Of a stretch of DNA of 64,000 nt, positions 11,601-23,900 are shown in pieces. Under the pieces are notes generated by a model that worked only from the letters and a program-made list of their open reading frames with translations, was not told where the DNA came from and did not search any database. The stretch comes from Ascaris suum (taxonomy: Eukaryota; Nematoda; Chromadorea; Rhabditida; Ascarididae): positions 8,137,474 to 8,201,473 of the forward strand of contig CM024182.1 in NCBI GenBank assembly GCA_013433145.1, given 5' to 3'. Made by a program: the position numbers and the translations under genes. Each line of letters starts with the position of its first letter. The first letter of the stretch is position 1.

Positions 11601-14600
11601 AAATTGTTATTGTGGCGGTCGATCGATCCATGATGGTCCACGCGGTCGATCCGTGATTCGGTGGACAGACCCGATAATGAAAAAGCTGGTATTCGATGGC
11701 TGTGGCGCGCTCGAGAGCGGAATGGACGCAGCGAGTGCCTGCGCGACCAGAGGAAAAGATCGCGCGATGAGTGCTTTTGAGTGGAGTGGACGCCTGCATA
11801 AAGCTGCAAAATGCTGCAATAGTAGAATATAATCGTGGAATCTTTGTCAGCTGTGTCACTGAAGTCCGGTTTGACTAAGTGCACATCTTGCTTGTTGTTG
11901 TTTAAGCATGCACCAGTGAAAGTCCTATGAGAATTCAACTTGACAAGGACGCAGCGTACAAATCATTGAGCGAACAAACAGTTCTTATACTCTTTTTGTG
12001 TGTTATCGAATCTACTCGCAGTCGAGGGATAGGCCATTGCTTATCTGATTCAAGCTTCCACACTACAACAGTCACAACACATGCATTCAGTCAGATCAAA
12101 CTGCATTCACAGCACCGGTATAAGTGCAAACCACGCTTTAAGCACGGTGCGCACAACTGTGTCCAACAATCATACGTGCCAATGAAATCATCATAAATTT
12201 ATGACAGGATAGCGCATGAAAGGGACGAATCTTGGTTGTGCTGTCATCAGGTGGGTGAACCTTGCTTCACTTCGCATTCCATTCTATGCTATCCGCCACT
12301 TGGATCGGATGAGGAGAGGGGTAGTGGAGAGGGGTGTGGATTGACTGCCAAGGGGCGCGTCTCCATAAAACGAGCAGAAAACTGTGAAAGGAGGGCGCGG
12401 TCCTACTTTTGTAGTAGAGAAGGCGTAGTGGCTCTCCAGCTTTTGAGGAGTGTGATTGTTACTGCTGTGAAGGGGTCGGGGTGCCCTAGACACGCAGAAC
12501 GAGCAGCTCAACGTCACCATAAATGCGAAAGGAAGACAAGCAGTACACATGCACCCATCTCGTTATGCGAGGAAAGGTGTGGAAACCTCAAAGAAATCTT
12601 GAAATCTTGAAACGTTTCGGGCAGTGGATTTTAAAAACACCTTGGCCTACTGTTTAATCATTTTATATTTTTGCACTTCAAAAATGATGTGGAGTTAGGT
12701 TGCTTGCTGCTGACCGCACCTCACTAAATTGTGCAAATTTGTTTGCTGGATCAGAAATGAAGCCAGTAATTGTTACTGATGTTCCACATCTTCGCAAGTT
12801 CGGAGAGCAAAGCCCTAAAGAGCAACTCAATCGGTGAATGCTGATTCGGAGGCGAATCCAAGTTCAAGTATGAAGTTTAGCTAACAAGCGAATGCGTAAT
12901 ACGGCGCAATCATGCTAAAGAGTTAGCTGATTCGTGGTACGTTCCATGAAATAATCCTGCTGGAAGCGATCGCTCTCACGTTCGAACCCGCTGAGTCGTT
13001 ATTAGCCGCCTACCCACTTGCCTGCTTTGTGCACGTTCGTTCTGTCAGACACGGAAGAACCTGCACATACCGGTTAGAATTCGTCCAATCGCCAATCGAT
13101 TTAGTCGGCACTCGAAATTAGTGAGCATTATAAAGTTTTTGAAATCAATTCTGAATATTAGCGTAATCATGATCACATTTAATGTGTTTCAACCAGCAGG
13201 GCTATACTCATGTTGATACCTTCCGCCGCGAGGAGTGATGTGAATAGCGATTTGGAAGAAAGTGCAAATGGAATGCGCATGGTTTCTGAGTTGCTTGCCG
13301 AATAGTCTGATGTGAGCGGTAATCCCTATCAAAGCAAAAGCGAAACGGAAGAGTCTGACTGACTATCTGCAACGAAGCGAGATTTCCTCGTCAGTCGTCT
13401 TGAATTACACGATCAGGGACAGGAACTAGAAGGCGGTAGTGAGAAAAATGGAGACAAGAAGTAACAGACATTTAGAACGGCGGTCTTCACTTCTTCTGCT
13501 AAAAAAACCTTCTTGCGTTATTTATAAGGTGTCGTTGTTTCACTGCTGTAAAATATCATAGAAAGTAAAAGATTTTTTAACATAAAGACTGTGTGTAGTA
13601 TGTTGAGCGAAATGTTAAAGAACAACCGGACCTACTGATTTCGAAACGCCGAAATATTTGTTCGAGCATGGGAGATCCCCCTCTCCATCCCCTCTCACCT
13701 ATCCCTCCTCCGAGGACATAACATGTTCGTTGATGGCTGTTGAAAGGGATGCTGTCTTCAAGTTTTATGCAATCCGGTCTTCCACATGCCGAAAACTACA
13801 GCAAATGAAGCTAATGCTTCAAGGTATTAGATATAGATAAAGCATACATAGAATGGTGGTACACTGTCTGCATAAACTTCCAGAAAAAATCTTGCGAGTT
13901 GCTAATACGAGCAGAACCAGTGATTCAACAATTAGTATGCTTCTGCAGTCACTTTTTGATATTAACGTTGCCACCTGATCCCACGCAAAACCCCCACGTA
14001 TGATCCTATGCGAAAGACATGCTGACGGCAAGCCTTAGTTAGGCTTGAAAATGCACTGAAGGTATCTGAAAATACCCGCTTAGGGATAGTTTCCTAGTAA
14101 AAATTCAGCCGCTTAACCGTTTTCAGCACTTGATGACTCTCCGGCATCGATATATTTCCAAACATCAACGGTTGTCCCTCTACGATTTAGTAATTGGGCG
14201 AAGGAAAAGAGAGTGAGTTAGGCAATTTGCCCCTTTGTAGTGCACAGTAAAGACGTGAATAGCACTTCATTCTGCAAGGTGGGAGACTTCGTCAAATTTT
14301 CCGGTCAAAGATCGGTGATTTTGTACTATGGCAACCCTTCCTACCGTTGGGAAAAATTAAATGGGGAAAGAAAGGTAAGATAAGGACTGATTCGGGCATC
14401 CTAAGAAATCCTAACAATGATGTTCGATAATTTTGCACTTGTGAGATAGTCTGGACCCTCCGCAAACGTTCGTTAAATTTTCACCGTTGTTGTAATGGGC
14501 GCAGTTGTCCAGAATTCCTCATATTGCAAAAAATGTATCATATTTTTGGTGCTATACTCGTCGGCGCAACGATTTCTCATAATGCCGCGCTTTGCAAATG

Positions 14601-16508
14601 ACGAATCTTTGGTTGCGATATTTTTCGAAACATCCAAATTTCTAATCAGCTCAGACACAACACCAAGATAAGTCAAAGCTGCTTTGACGTGATCAAGGCT
14701 GCAGATTAGCCAAAAACTTCATTGCTTGAAAAATTCTGATTTCACAATGTCATAGGTTCATCAAAGTTGAGCGTATTGCTCCGCGCAAGGAAGAATGTTC
14801 GCGCATGTTGACTATAGCAGCATAAAATCTCATGTACGACTCACGCACAGGTGTAGCCGCAATAACCAGTAATGTCTGTACACTGTGCTCCATTTATCTA
14901 ATGATAATGAAAAGAAATTCGGAGAAATACGCACCTCTCAAAGATGACCTGGAGGAAATCTGTGTTTTTCTTCAAGTGAAGAGAATGCAGGATGGCTATA
15001 TTCAACTTTGTATTATATGACGTTTCTAACTTACGTCAATGAGATTTAAAGTTATGGCATCAAGTTGTTAGCGACATCACAAGCGTTAGATCGACAAGCC
15101 AATAACCGTTTCGTGAAGGAATTTTGAATATGAGAAAATAATTAGAAGTGATTCTCTCGATTGTTTACTCGCATTCAAGTTATTCGGATTTTACTTACGC
15201 AAAAATTGCGCTCGTCTGAAAGATTGCCTGATTGTAACGAAATACTTGCTGTTATCTGAACCATCCTGCAACAGAAAATCAAGTTCAAGCAAGACAAATG
15301 AAAAGTGCTGCATAAGGAAACACCCCGTAAGGCTTTTTTGCACAGAACTGTAAAACAAACTGCTTTTACATATCAGATGACTGCATAGGGAGAATAATGT
15401 GATAGTATTTAAATATCCAAACGACCATTTCTAAAGTAGAACAGTGCAGACATCGTGACACGGCTTCCTGACAAACGGTTCATTGTGAAAATACCTATAA
15501 GATAAAAGCATCATAGCGCAGGCCTCTTAAGTATTAATGCCCCAGGAGGAAATTTCCTTAGCGGATTTGCCTCGAAGTCTCACTTGTCGTGCTGATCTTT
15601 GCCAATGAAAGAGTTCACGAGAAGCAGAGCCGCATTTCACAGCGAAATATTCGTGATGAAAATATTCAGATGCATCTGTTCACAAACGAATTCTTCGTTC
15701 GCTGCAAGTACCGTGGTGATGATGGTGCCTTAAATAAGCGGCCTTTACTTCTAGTGCCACGTTTCACTTGATCTCAGTAAACCTCATCTTTGAGTTCCTT
15801 ATCGAAGGGGATCATTGCTCTCCTGAATTCCCTAAGGTGTTGTTAGGGACGAGTCTGATTAGATATTTGAGAGCGTCGTGCTGAGCGTTCTTTACCACCT
15901 TTCTCTGTTGGCATGTATTTCGAGGTGTTGGACGATTTCTTTTACTCGAAGAAACATTCCACAACGTGTTCACATTAGAGATGACAGAAAATTCTTTCTT
16001 CTCTCCTCTCTTTTTTCTCTCTCACACATTCTCCCTCAGTTTGCCCCCTACTTTCTGTTCAAACGCAGGAATGCTATCTTGATCCGCTTCCCCATTCCAT
16101 CAAAATTCTTTCCCTTTTAATAACCAGAATGATTTCCGTCCTTCTCCACCTCTCTGTTTCCATTGTACCGCTTGTCGTTTCTTTTTCTAACGATAGATGC
16201 ATACGTCTATATGGTCGCCAGCGTTGGAAGTCGTGAGAGCTTTTTCAGTGCAGTGTTATTTTCAAAAATTTTAAATGCCAGCATGGGTTGCCTATGCAAA
16301 ATCGGGTTTCCCACTTCGTCTTCAAGCTTAGATTGAGAGGGTGGGCGACCTACTGCTCGTTATTATGATAATATTGCTGAGCTGAAAGTGAGCTTCGCAA
16401 AGGCCGTTTACGTTACGAGGCCCATGTCTCTCATTATACCAACCCTAGCTCACAACGTATGAGTATTCCAATAGGGCGAGAGATTGTGAAACGATGAGAG
16501 TACTTCAG
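8694..16508. other. Gene-poor intergenic stretch
   Basis: No exon chain with matching splice phases was found. Open frames here (for example 9219-9581 minus, 9670-10017 plus, 11449-11859 minus, 12236-12610 plus) lack recognisable motifs and have open shadows on the other strand. Some local sequence is GC-richer than its surroundings (about 11.6-11.8 and 12.3-12.5 kb), which may mark old mobile-element relics. A diverged tandem duplication lies near 11.1-11.3 kb. Confidence 0.4.
11090..11310. repeat. Diverged tandem duplication with TATATAAG boxes
   Basis: The stretch from about 11098 (ending CTCGCGGGAAAGAATG) and that from about 11230 (ending CGCGCGGGAAGATGTC) align along roughly 45 bases with scattered differences. 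CTTATATAAG-like boxes occur near 10951 and 11220, just ahead of related sequence. The unit spacing is about 135 bp. This is probably an old repeat rather than a promoter. Confidence 0.35.
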
Positions 16509-16663
16509 AACGGAATTAATAGTGGATGTCGACGAGGAAAAGTTTCGTACCAAACTAACAATCAACATCGAGAAAGGAAGTTTCAATCTGGTGCATGTGA
16601 GGGAAAACGAAGTACATTACAAGATGCCGCAGAAATACACCGATCTGTGTATGCTGAAATTTG
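16509..16663 (+). CDS. Possible isolated exon or decayed coding fragment
   Basis: The segment is bounded by a fair acceptor (GAGTACTTCAG) and a good donor (AAATTTG|GTAAGA). Two overlapping frames are open across it. One is basic and Asn/Arg-rich with its codon boundary at the acceptor; the other, starting near 16522, encodes residues such as EKFRTKLTINIEKGSF. No neighbouring exon with compatible phase was recognised and no family is apparent. It may be an unrecognised gene, a relic, or chance. Confidence 0.25.
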
Positions 16664-17852
16664 GTAAGAAACGCATCGAGCAGCAGGCACAAGAAGAAAC
16701 CTATTCGCTTCCTATCGCATCGGTATATGTTGAATTTTTGCTAGACACTTCCATGAAAGTACAAAAGTGGTCAACTCATCTATGCAAATGCAGACTGCAG
16801 GTACCATTTCATTAGGCTAAAAGCGAGAATAGATTTCGCATCACAGCGTAATGATACTCAAGGAATTATAAGGGGTGCTGTAAAAATATTTGAGGGGAGC
16901 GGTTAGTGTCTCGTATTTTTGTGCTTGTAGATTCTGAGAAATTAATTCAGGGTGCAACCGCTGAACTCCAGCAAGTCGGCCTCGCACTGCCCTAAAGTTT
17001 ACTACAAGATCGTCTCTATGTGTTGAGACAGTTGGCTCGACTTTCTCCCTTTTGGGGGTGCTTTTAGCTTTTATAACTGTTGTTTGAGGTTTAAGGTTGT
17101 TAATCATCTCAAGTAAACTATCAAATGGAGTCACCTCATTAGCATACGACAGTATTTTTTCTCCGGATAAAGTGTACTTGACGAAACAATCTTTGAGGAT
17201 TGGATAACTACAGCAGGCAGTTTATCTGCCTCCCACCGCGATTATCCAATTTAAATCGTTTTCAACATATTTCGACACTTCCTGTTCAGCTGGCTGCATT
17301 TTTAAAGTGTTGCGCACATTTTCGGTATTTTGAACGGAAGCAGAGCTTCCAGCATTACGTTCGACTGGCCTCACCAAAAAGTTATGCCGCAAGATGTTAG
17401 AAGTTTTGCACTTTTGCTAATGAAAAAATGCAGAGGATTGCGTGTTTTGGTGGTTTTTCGAGCATGTGGATGCGCACAGTATGTCTTGTAGAGGTGGAGG
17501 TGGTGCTTTTGGAAATTTTCTCTCGAAATTCTAGAAATGGATACATATTTCATAAGCGTTTTGAGAGTGATATAAACATTGTGATTAATGACACAGCCGA
17601 AAAGAGTAGAAGGTGGAAGAAATGTACCAGGTAACCTGAGTCTGCAAAAACTGTTTGTAAAGACTGCCGAATTATTGAGCCATCCCACGTTTTTTAAATG
17701 CACATATGGATACGGAAGTCTTTGCATTGGATTTTTTCATGAATTCTGATTACCATGATATTACCCAAATTCAAAACGAATCTTTACTATAAGCTATGCA
17801 ATATTTTGCCGGAAAATGAACAGCGATTTTCTAATTGACATATTTGACTCCA

Positions 17853-17928
17853 ATGCGTTCTATCTGTGCGGCTGCGTTATTTCTTTGCTTGCTGGCCGTT
17901 GATGTGAAACCACAAGCAAGCATCGAAG
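17853..17928 (+). CDS. First coding exon: signal peptide of the cysteine-rich protein
   Basis: ATG is followed by [18 protein letters not shown], a textbook secretory signal: one positive residue, a hydrophobic core and a small residue near the likely cleavage point. It then reads KPQASIE and the split codon at CGAAG|GTTTGT (phase 1). This is the main evidence that the protein enters the secretory pathway. No promoter or trans-splice acceptor was identified directly upstream. Confidence 0.65.
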
Positions 17929-20900
17929 GTTTGTATCAAATGACAATCATTCATTCTTTATGAGGTAACTAGGTTCGTATTAAATGCATTTCTGCATCGC
18001 TTTGCTCTCTTCAAATCACCACCACATGCTGACTTGAAAAAGAGAGCGACGTTGATTCGATAGTTCCTTATGTAAAGTACTTTATGATACTTCTGTAGCA
18101 TATCTTTTGACGCAAACGTTGAAGAACACTGGATGAACGATGAGTTGCCGAAATGTCGAATTCGCCACAAATATTATCGGCACGAGATTTTAGACACAAA
18201 ATCATTCGAGGCGAGTATGGAATTAATCCTCTAAGCGGAAATATTGTGCTCGTAGTCCTATAACCTTTAGTTAAAATGATTCACAAGTCTCTGCTTCCTC
18301 TCTGCATCAAGAAAATACAATTTAGTTAGAATGATGTACCTCTTAGGGTGCCTTGCCATCATTTATATTTTTATTCGCAGTTTAGCAAATAGTCTCTTGA
18401 TCTACCTCAACTGCTGAAATCAGCATATTCCTACTAGCCCATATGCTAAGAGTGTTAGTTCAGTGGTAAAGCTGAAAATGCGTCGTTTCGGGGATTTGGC
18501 CATACCGTTAAAACGTTCTTTTTTAACTTTCAGGAATGGACAACATATTACGTACCATCATTATTTAATTTGTACAGTGGTGGACACCTTAAGTATGTTA
18601 CACCAGTTTTCTTCGCCCCTTCTACAACGACCTTGCGTTTTAATGTTTCACGCCCTTACTAGACAGTGTATGCTGCAACAGCAGTTTGCCTATGATTCGC
18701 ACTTCACACATTTTGACTAAGGTGTTTCAGGCAATGATATGTATGATGCCTCCTCTTATGAAGACGAATTTCCGAAACTACGCTTCTGTTATGTGAGCTT
18801 TGAAGAAATTTACGATGAATCAGGTGAATTAGACAAGTATCAGCATTCACAGCTTTAATTCAAATTCCTTGCTGACATTTCTAATGGGATAACACGTGCA
18901 TCTCTTAAGGGCAACAACTAAATACCTATGTCCAGAACAACAGTGACGCTTGAAATGCCCCACTGCCCATGTAGCAGTTGTCGTATTGAGAAATTTAGTA
19001 CAAAAAAAAGTGGAAATGGTGTGTTGCTGGAAACTAATACTGAGGTCAGGAGAAACCGAAGAAACGATGGTAGCAGAATCTCAACGGTGGAGAAGAAGAA
19101 GGAAAAAGCGTGTCACATTTTCATGTTTAAAAGTTGTCTGTTATAAATTTGGTGTAAAGACCACAGATTACTAAGATCGTAGACTTCTCGATGCGCTAAG
19201 CAGCAATGACTGATTCATGAAGTCGTTTGGTAAACATTGGACAAGTCCCAAAATCACACTTGATTTGAAGTTATAGGGCAAAAACAGTCGTATATTGCAA
19301 AAATATATACATACTAATAACAGCGATTTTTAGATAAACACCATTTATTCAATAATCATTCAGTAAAACAGAAAGGCATCCTACAATGGCAATAGTAGCT
19401 AGTCAGTCGAAGTGCATTCCAAGCATTGCTTCAAATGAGAGGTTGTTGGGAGTTGGTGAGGATGAGTGGGAGCTGGGGAGGGGGAGTGTGCATGGGAGCT
19501 GTTTTAGGAGCAAGGTTGCAATTACTATCCATTCGAAAATAGCCGGTAGCCATGGGAGCTGTTAGCAGTTTTGTGCGATGTATGGTAGCCATGGGCAATA
19601 ATGCTTGTTTTCATTGCATTACGATTTCTTCTTATAACAAATATTTATAAAATTTTGTTTCATGTAGACTAATTCCAGCAGGAGAGCAGTGCAGTCTCTT
19701 ATGGTGATTTTGGTAGTGATTTCCGAACATTTCATAGGGCTTTATTGCTTCCTTCACCTGACACTTTGAAATACGTGAGACTTATGACTCTAATCCAAAG
19801 CAGTGATCCACTTTGCATGAGAGAGCAGTGTAGTTTTGACCTTCGCTTATTGAACGCAATTGATTCATGCACGTTGCGGTAGCTCTATGGCAAACGCATT
19901 TGCTTGCAGTTCCTCAATTTTTTTTTTGGGCTTCCCTCAATCCTATGTTATGCAAACACTAAAGAGAATTTCTTTCCGACCCCAAAAACAACCTTATAAT
20001 GAGTTTTTTTTGCTGCTTATATCAATAACTTGTAAAGGGGAACGTTTATTGCGGATGATTTACTTCGGATATGTCTAGCTGTAGACAAATTAATGAACAA
20101 TGAGGATTAAATATGTGGGAATCAATTATGTGTGCTGTTACGTCGTATTGACTTCAGTTTATGATCCAACTGTGAAATGCGTTTCCCGTAACAATCGAGA
20201 TGCTAAGGAAGAAGAGATTTTCAAGCAGTGCAACTCTTCAAAACCAATTGAAGACGTGGCTGATGGTATCGCTCATGTGCACCAAATCGTGTCATGGGGG
20301 GTAAGTGCAAACGGTGGAGTGTGTTTGCACTGACGTTTCACTCAGCAAAATAGCTGGCAACCTCTTTTGTTCTTTTCGCAGATTCAGAATCGAACTGAGT
20401 CGGAGATAGAGCATAACAGAAAACCTACGTTCACTTCGAACGTCTGCCTTGAAGTAATCTAGGGCATACGAAGGCTGTTTGAAAACGAAAACCGTCTCAT
20501 ATTTGTGGAGATGGAAAGTTGATGTCAGTGCTTCATTAAAAGAACCGAAGTAGATAATTCACTGAGACTACACCAAGATTTGAATAAACATAGATGAGCG
20601 CAGGTTTCAATCGTACTTCCAACGGTGCTTTTTGACAGTCGTCATTATACCGAAAATATTTACCAGCTCTTCATATTCAAAATCCGAATCAAACAGTATA
20701 AGAATTAGCAAAGTGATCGGTTGTAGAGCAAATAAGTCTCAACCAATCGCCTTTGTGATATTAGACAATTCTTCCTTTCTTATTAAAACTGTCCTGATGG
20801 AGATATCATGTCGTATTTCCTTATACTTTTTTCCACCACCCACTTTGCATACTTGCAGCAGGCTTGAATCACCATGAAACTATTTGAGTGAAACATGTTT

Positions 20901-23900
20901 CTTAATCGTCGTTAATTTCATTCCTGTCATCCTTGGTTCTTCCTGCTTTTTTCTTCCGCTCTCACCTTTTAGTTGTCTTGAAAAGTCTGATTTCTGCGAG
21001 TGTGCGATTAGCACCCTTGATCAGAATGAAGAAGTCCGCATGCCTTCAAGGATAACTTGCAACCTTCTAAGGGATTGCCAAGAATAGGAATGAACCGACT
21101 TCGGTGAAACAATATTGAGCATGATAATCTTAATCTTAACCAAGTTACGATGGGATTTTGAGATGGAATAATTGCAAGGCTTCAGGACGGAACGAGACAA
21201 TTTGAAAAGGCATATTTTTACATGTAGTTCTTAGGGTCAACTCGATATGATCGGTCTCAAAAGAATAACTTCACTGGTGCCTAAGAGACAAGAAACTGTG
21301 ATGGATATCGAAGGGGCAAGACGTTATGATGAGTACATGCCAGGGCAATGTGTAGAGACTATAGGGACGATTCGTTACGATTGGCGTCTTTGAAGATTTG
21401 CATTGTAATATTGATCAGCGAAGGCGCCGTTACCACGAGAAGAGGCATGCTTGTACTGATCATCTCTGAGCCCTTTTGTTTTTACAACTCCAAAATTTTT
21501 TGCATGTTCGCGGCTTCTCAGACTCGACTCGTCTTGATAGTCTAGGCAGTGGGGGTGCTTTTTTCTTTTTTCGAGGGAACAAGAGGTGCCGCATTAGTAG
21601 TCAGTCTTTAAGTTCATTAGCTGTTCCAGCAAGCTTTGAAACTCGGATGACTTCGGACAACTGCGCGATCAAACGACAGAAGCAACCTTATAGTTTTCGT
21701 CAAATTTTATTCAGCGGCGTCGAGATGGAATTGACGTATCACATTCACATATCACTCCATTGGCCAATCATAATCGGATGCCGGAAAATTGATATAGCAG
21801 ATCACTTAGCTAACTGCTGCGCAAACCGATCAAATTCATCTCCCTTAGTGAAAACAAAAATCATTTGCAAGTTCTAATGCAATTTTTTACGCTGCTTCGG
21901 ATATTAATATTTGCATGTTTCCGTCTAACCGCTAGAAGCTTTAAGGCTGCAACATAGAGTTTCGGGTCTTGCAGTCCACGCCATGAGATGTCGCGCGTTA
22001 AGCAAAGCATAGATACGTAAACGCGAGTGCAAATTTATATGCATTTTTCTAGCAATCACGCTGCAAAAAGTAATCTTCTGCATGCTTACATGAGTGCCAA
22101 ACTCACTTAAAACTTGGTTGCAGTATTGCACTGTTCCGGTGGGTGTGGAAACAGTGCTGGCTCAACAAAGCTGGTTGCAACCGGCAGTTTTGCGCTTGTC
22201 ATGTACAATCACATAGTTTTCTCTTTCCTCTCATTTATGCGCGGTGAACTTTGAGTTTCATGGGCTCTTCTGTGGCATTCATTTAAGTCGCTGGGTTATT
22301 TTACTTTGTCATCAAATACTGGAATAGTTTATCTTCTTCAATTCAGCTTCTACGATTGCTTGGAGGTTTATTTCCCGAATTATCGTTTTCTCATCCAACT
22401 TCCCGTAGAAAAGATTGCCAGAGCGTGAATTTACACAAACAGGGCAAAAATTGATCTTTAAAAAATCTTGTCGGAAAGAACTGTCAACGGACGCTTTTTC
22501 CATAATCAAAAAATGGAGATAATATGTTACACATTCATCATCAGGCAGCTCGCAAAGTTAGTTAGAACAGCTGATAAAATTTAAAACGCTTTGAGATTTA
22601 GCTAGATATTCTTAGAGCCAACGTTGCGGAACGTTGCCTCTTCTGTTTACCCATCTTCTGGCGGTTTGCATTTCCCATTCATAACGTATTCTTAGTTTTC
22701 ACCGACATTTGTTTATCTTTGCTTTATAATAAATTCGACGATATCGACGTTTTAGTATCTCTTTTCCAATGTGGCATTTTCAGTTCATTCAGCTTCCTCT
22801 CCGTAAACTTCGGTCGGCCATTAATGCCGCATCAGCCTTCCTCCTTTGCTGACCGCCAAAATATGTATTGTTCAGTAACGGCGTTTTTTTTTTTTCAGGG
22901 AAAGAAGGTGGAGGTCATCAGAGATTATTATTATACTTGTTGTTGGATGGATTTTGGATGTATGTTTGATGACGATTCAAAGGACCCTGAATCTTTGATA
23001 CCTGTGGTTCGCAATTCTTGTGTACCCATACTTTATACCGCTGCTCGGTAGCTTTGCAGATAACGATTTTGCTGTTCAATTCTGAGAAGTGGTATCGATA
23101 TGTGATGTTCGCAACAAACAGAAACGCTTGTTTCAAGTAGTTTCCACTAAAGCTTTGCAGAATCTGTTGCGAGGAATGCGGCCATTGCTATATGGAAATA
23201 AGCTGTCTCGCTGGTTCTTAGACGCAAGTATAGATGGAAACAAGTTGGACATGCAACGAGCGTAACGAAAGTAGTAGGTTTTAAAGCTGTGCCGCAAATG
23301 GTGTAGAATTCGATGGTGTCTTGGCAACAGCGCGGAAGGTGTGTCAGTTGAACTACAAATGAAGCGACCAGTCGTCATTAAGATGTAGCCGTAATAATCC
23401 AACATTGTATTGCTAAGCGGCTTCTGCAGGCTAAATGTTTTCATTATTGAGTGCAACGTATGAAAGCTTCGGTGCTGGTAGAACGATCTGCAGCGAGGAT
23501 GATGAAAAGTGTTCGACGAAGAGGGAGAGGGGAGGTGGAGGGAAAGGGTTCTGTCGTTTTCTCGTTGCGTGAAACATGAGGGGATTTCGCATGTATCTTT
23601 TTCTTCGTAACCGCTGTATTATAATTGCTCCGAAAATGAAATCGAGGTTCCCGCAGTTGCTGAAAGGTTTTCGAATATTGTAAATTTCTCCACACGCAGC
23701 ATCATAGATTTATCGAGCACGGTCGAAAAGCCTTCACCACGCACTAGAACACACTTTCGGACACTATTCTTATGTTGATCCTGTATTTGATTTATGATAT
23801 CAGGTGCTCAGCGATTTCCAGAAATGCTTCGCCCTACTGCCCTTCCAAAGCTTATCTCGCCTATACCAGCCAAGAAGTTTGAGTGAGCGGCTGAAATTCT

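Noticed and set aside
11449..11938. Three overlapping minus-strand frames of 70-136 codons
   Set aside because: No two frames share motifs, no splice-compatible neighbours were found, and the composition simply reflects local GC richness.
12960..13010. Another T-arm-like box (ACGTTCGAACCCGC)
   Set aside because: No cloverleaf could be formed from the flanks.
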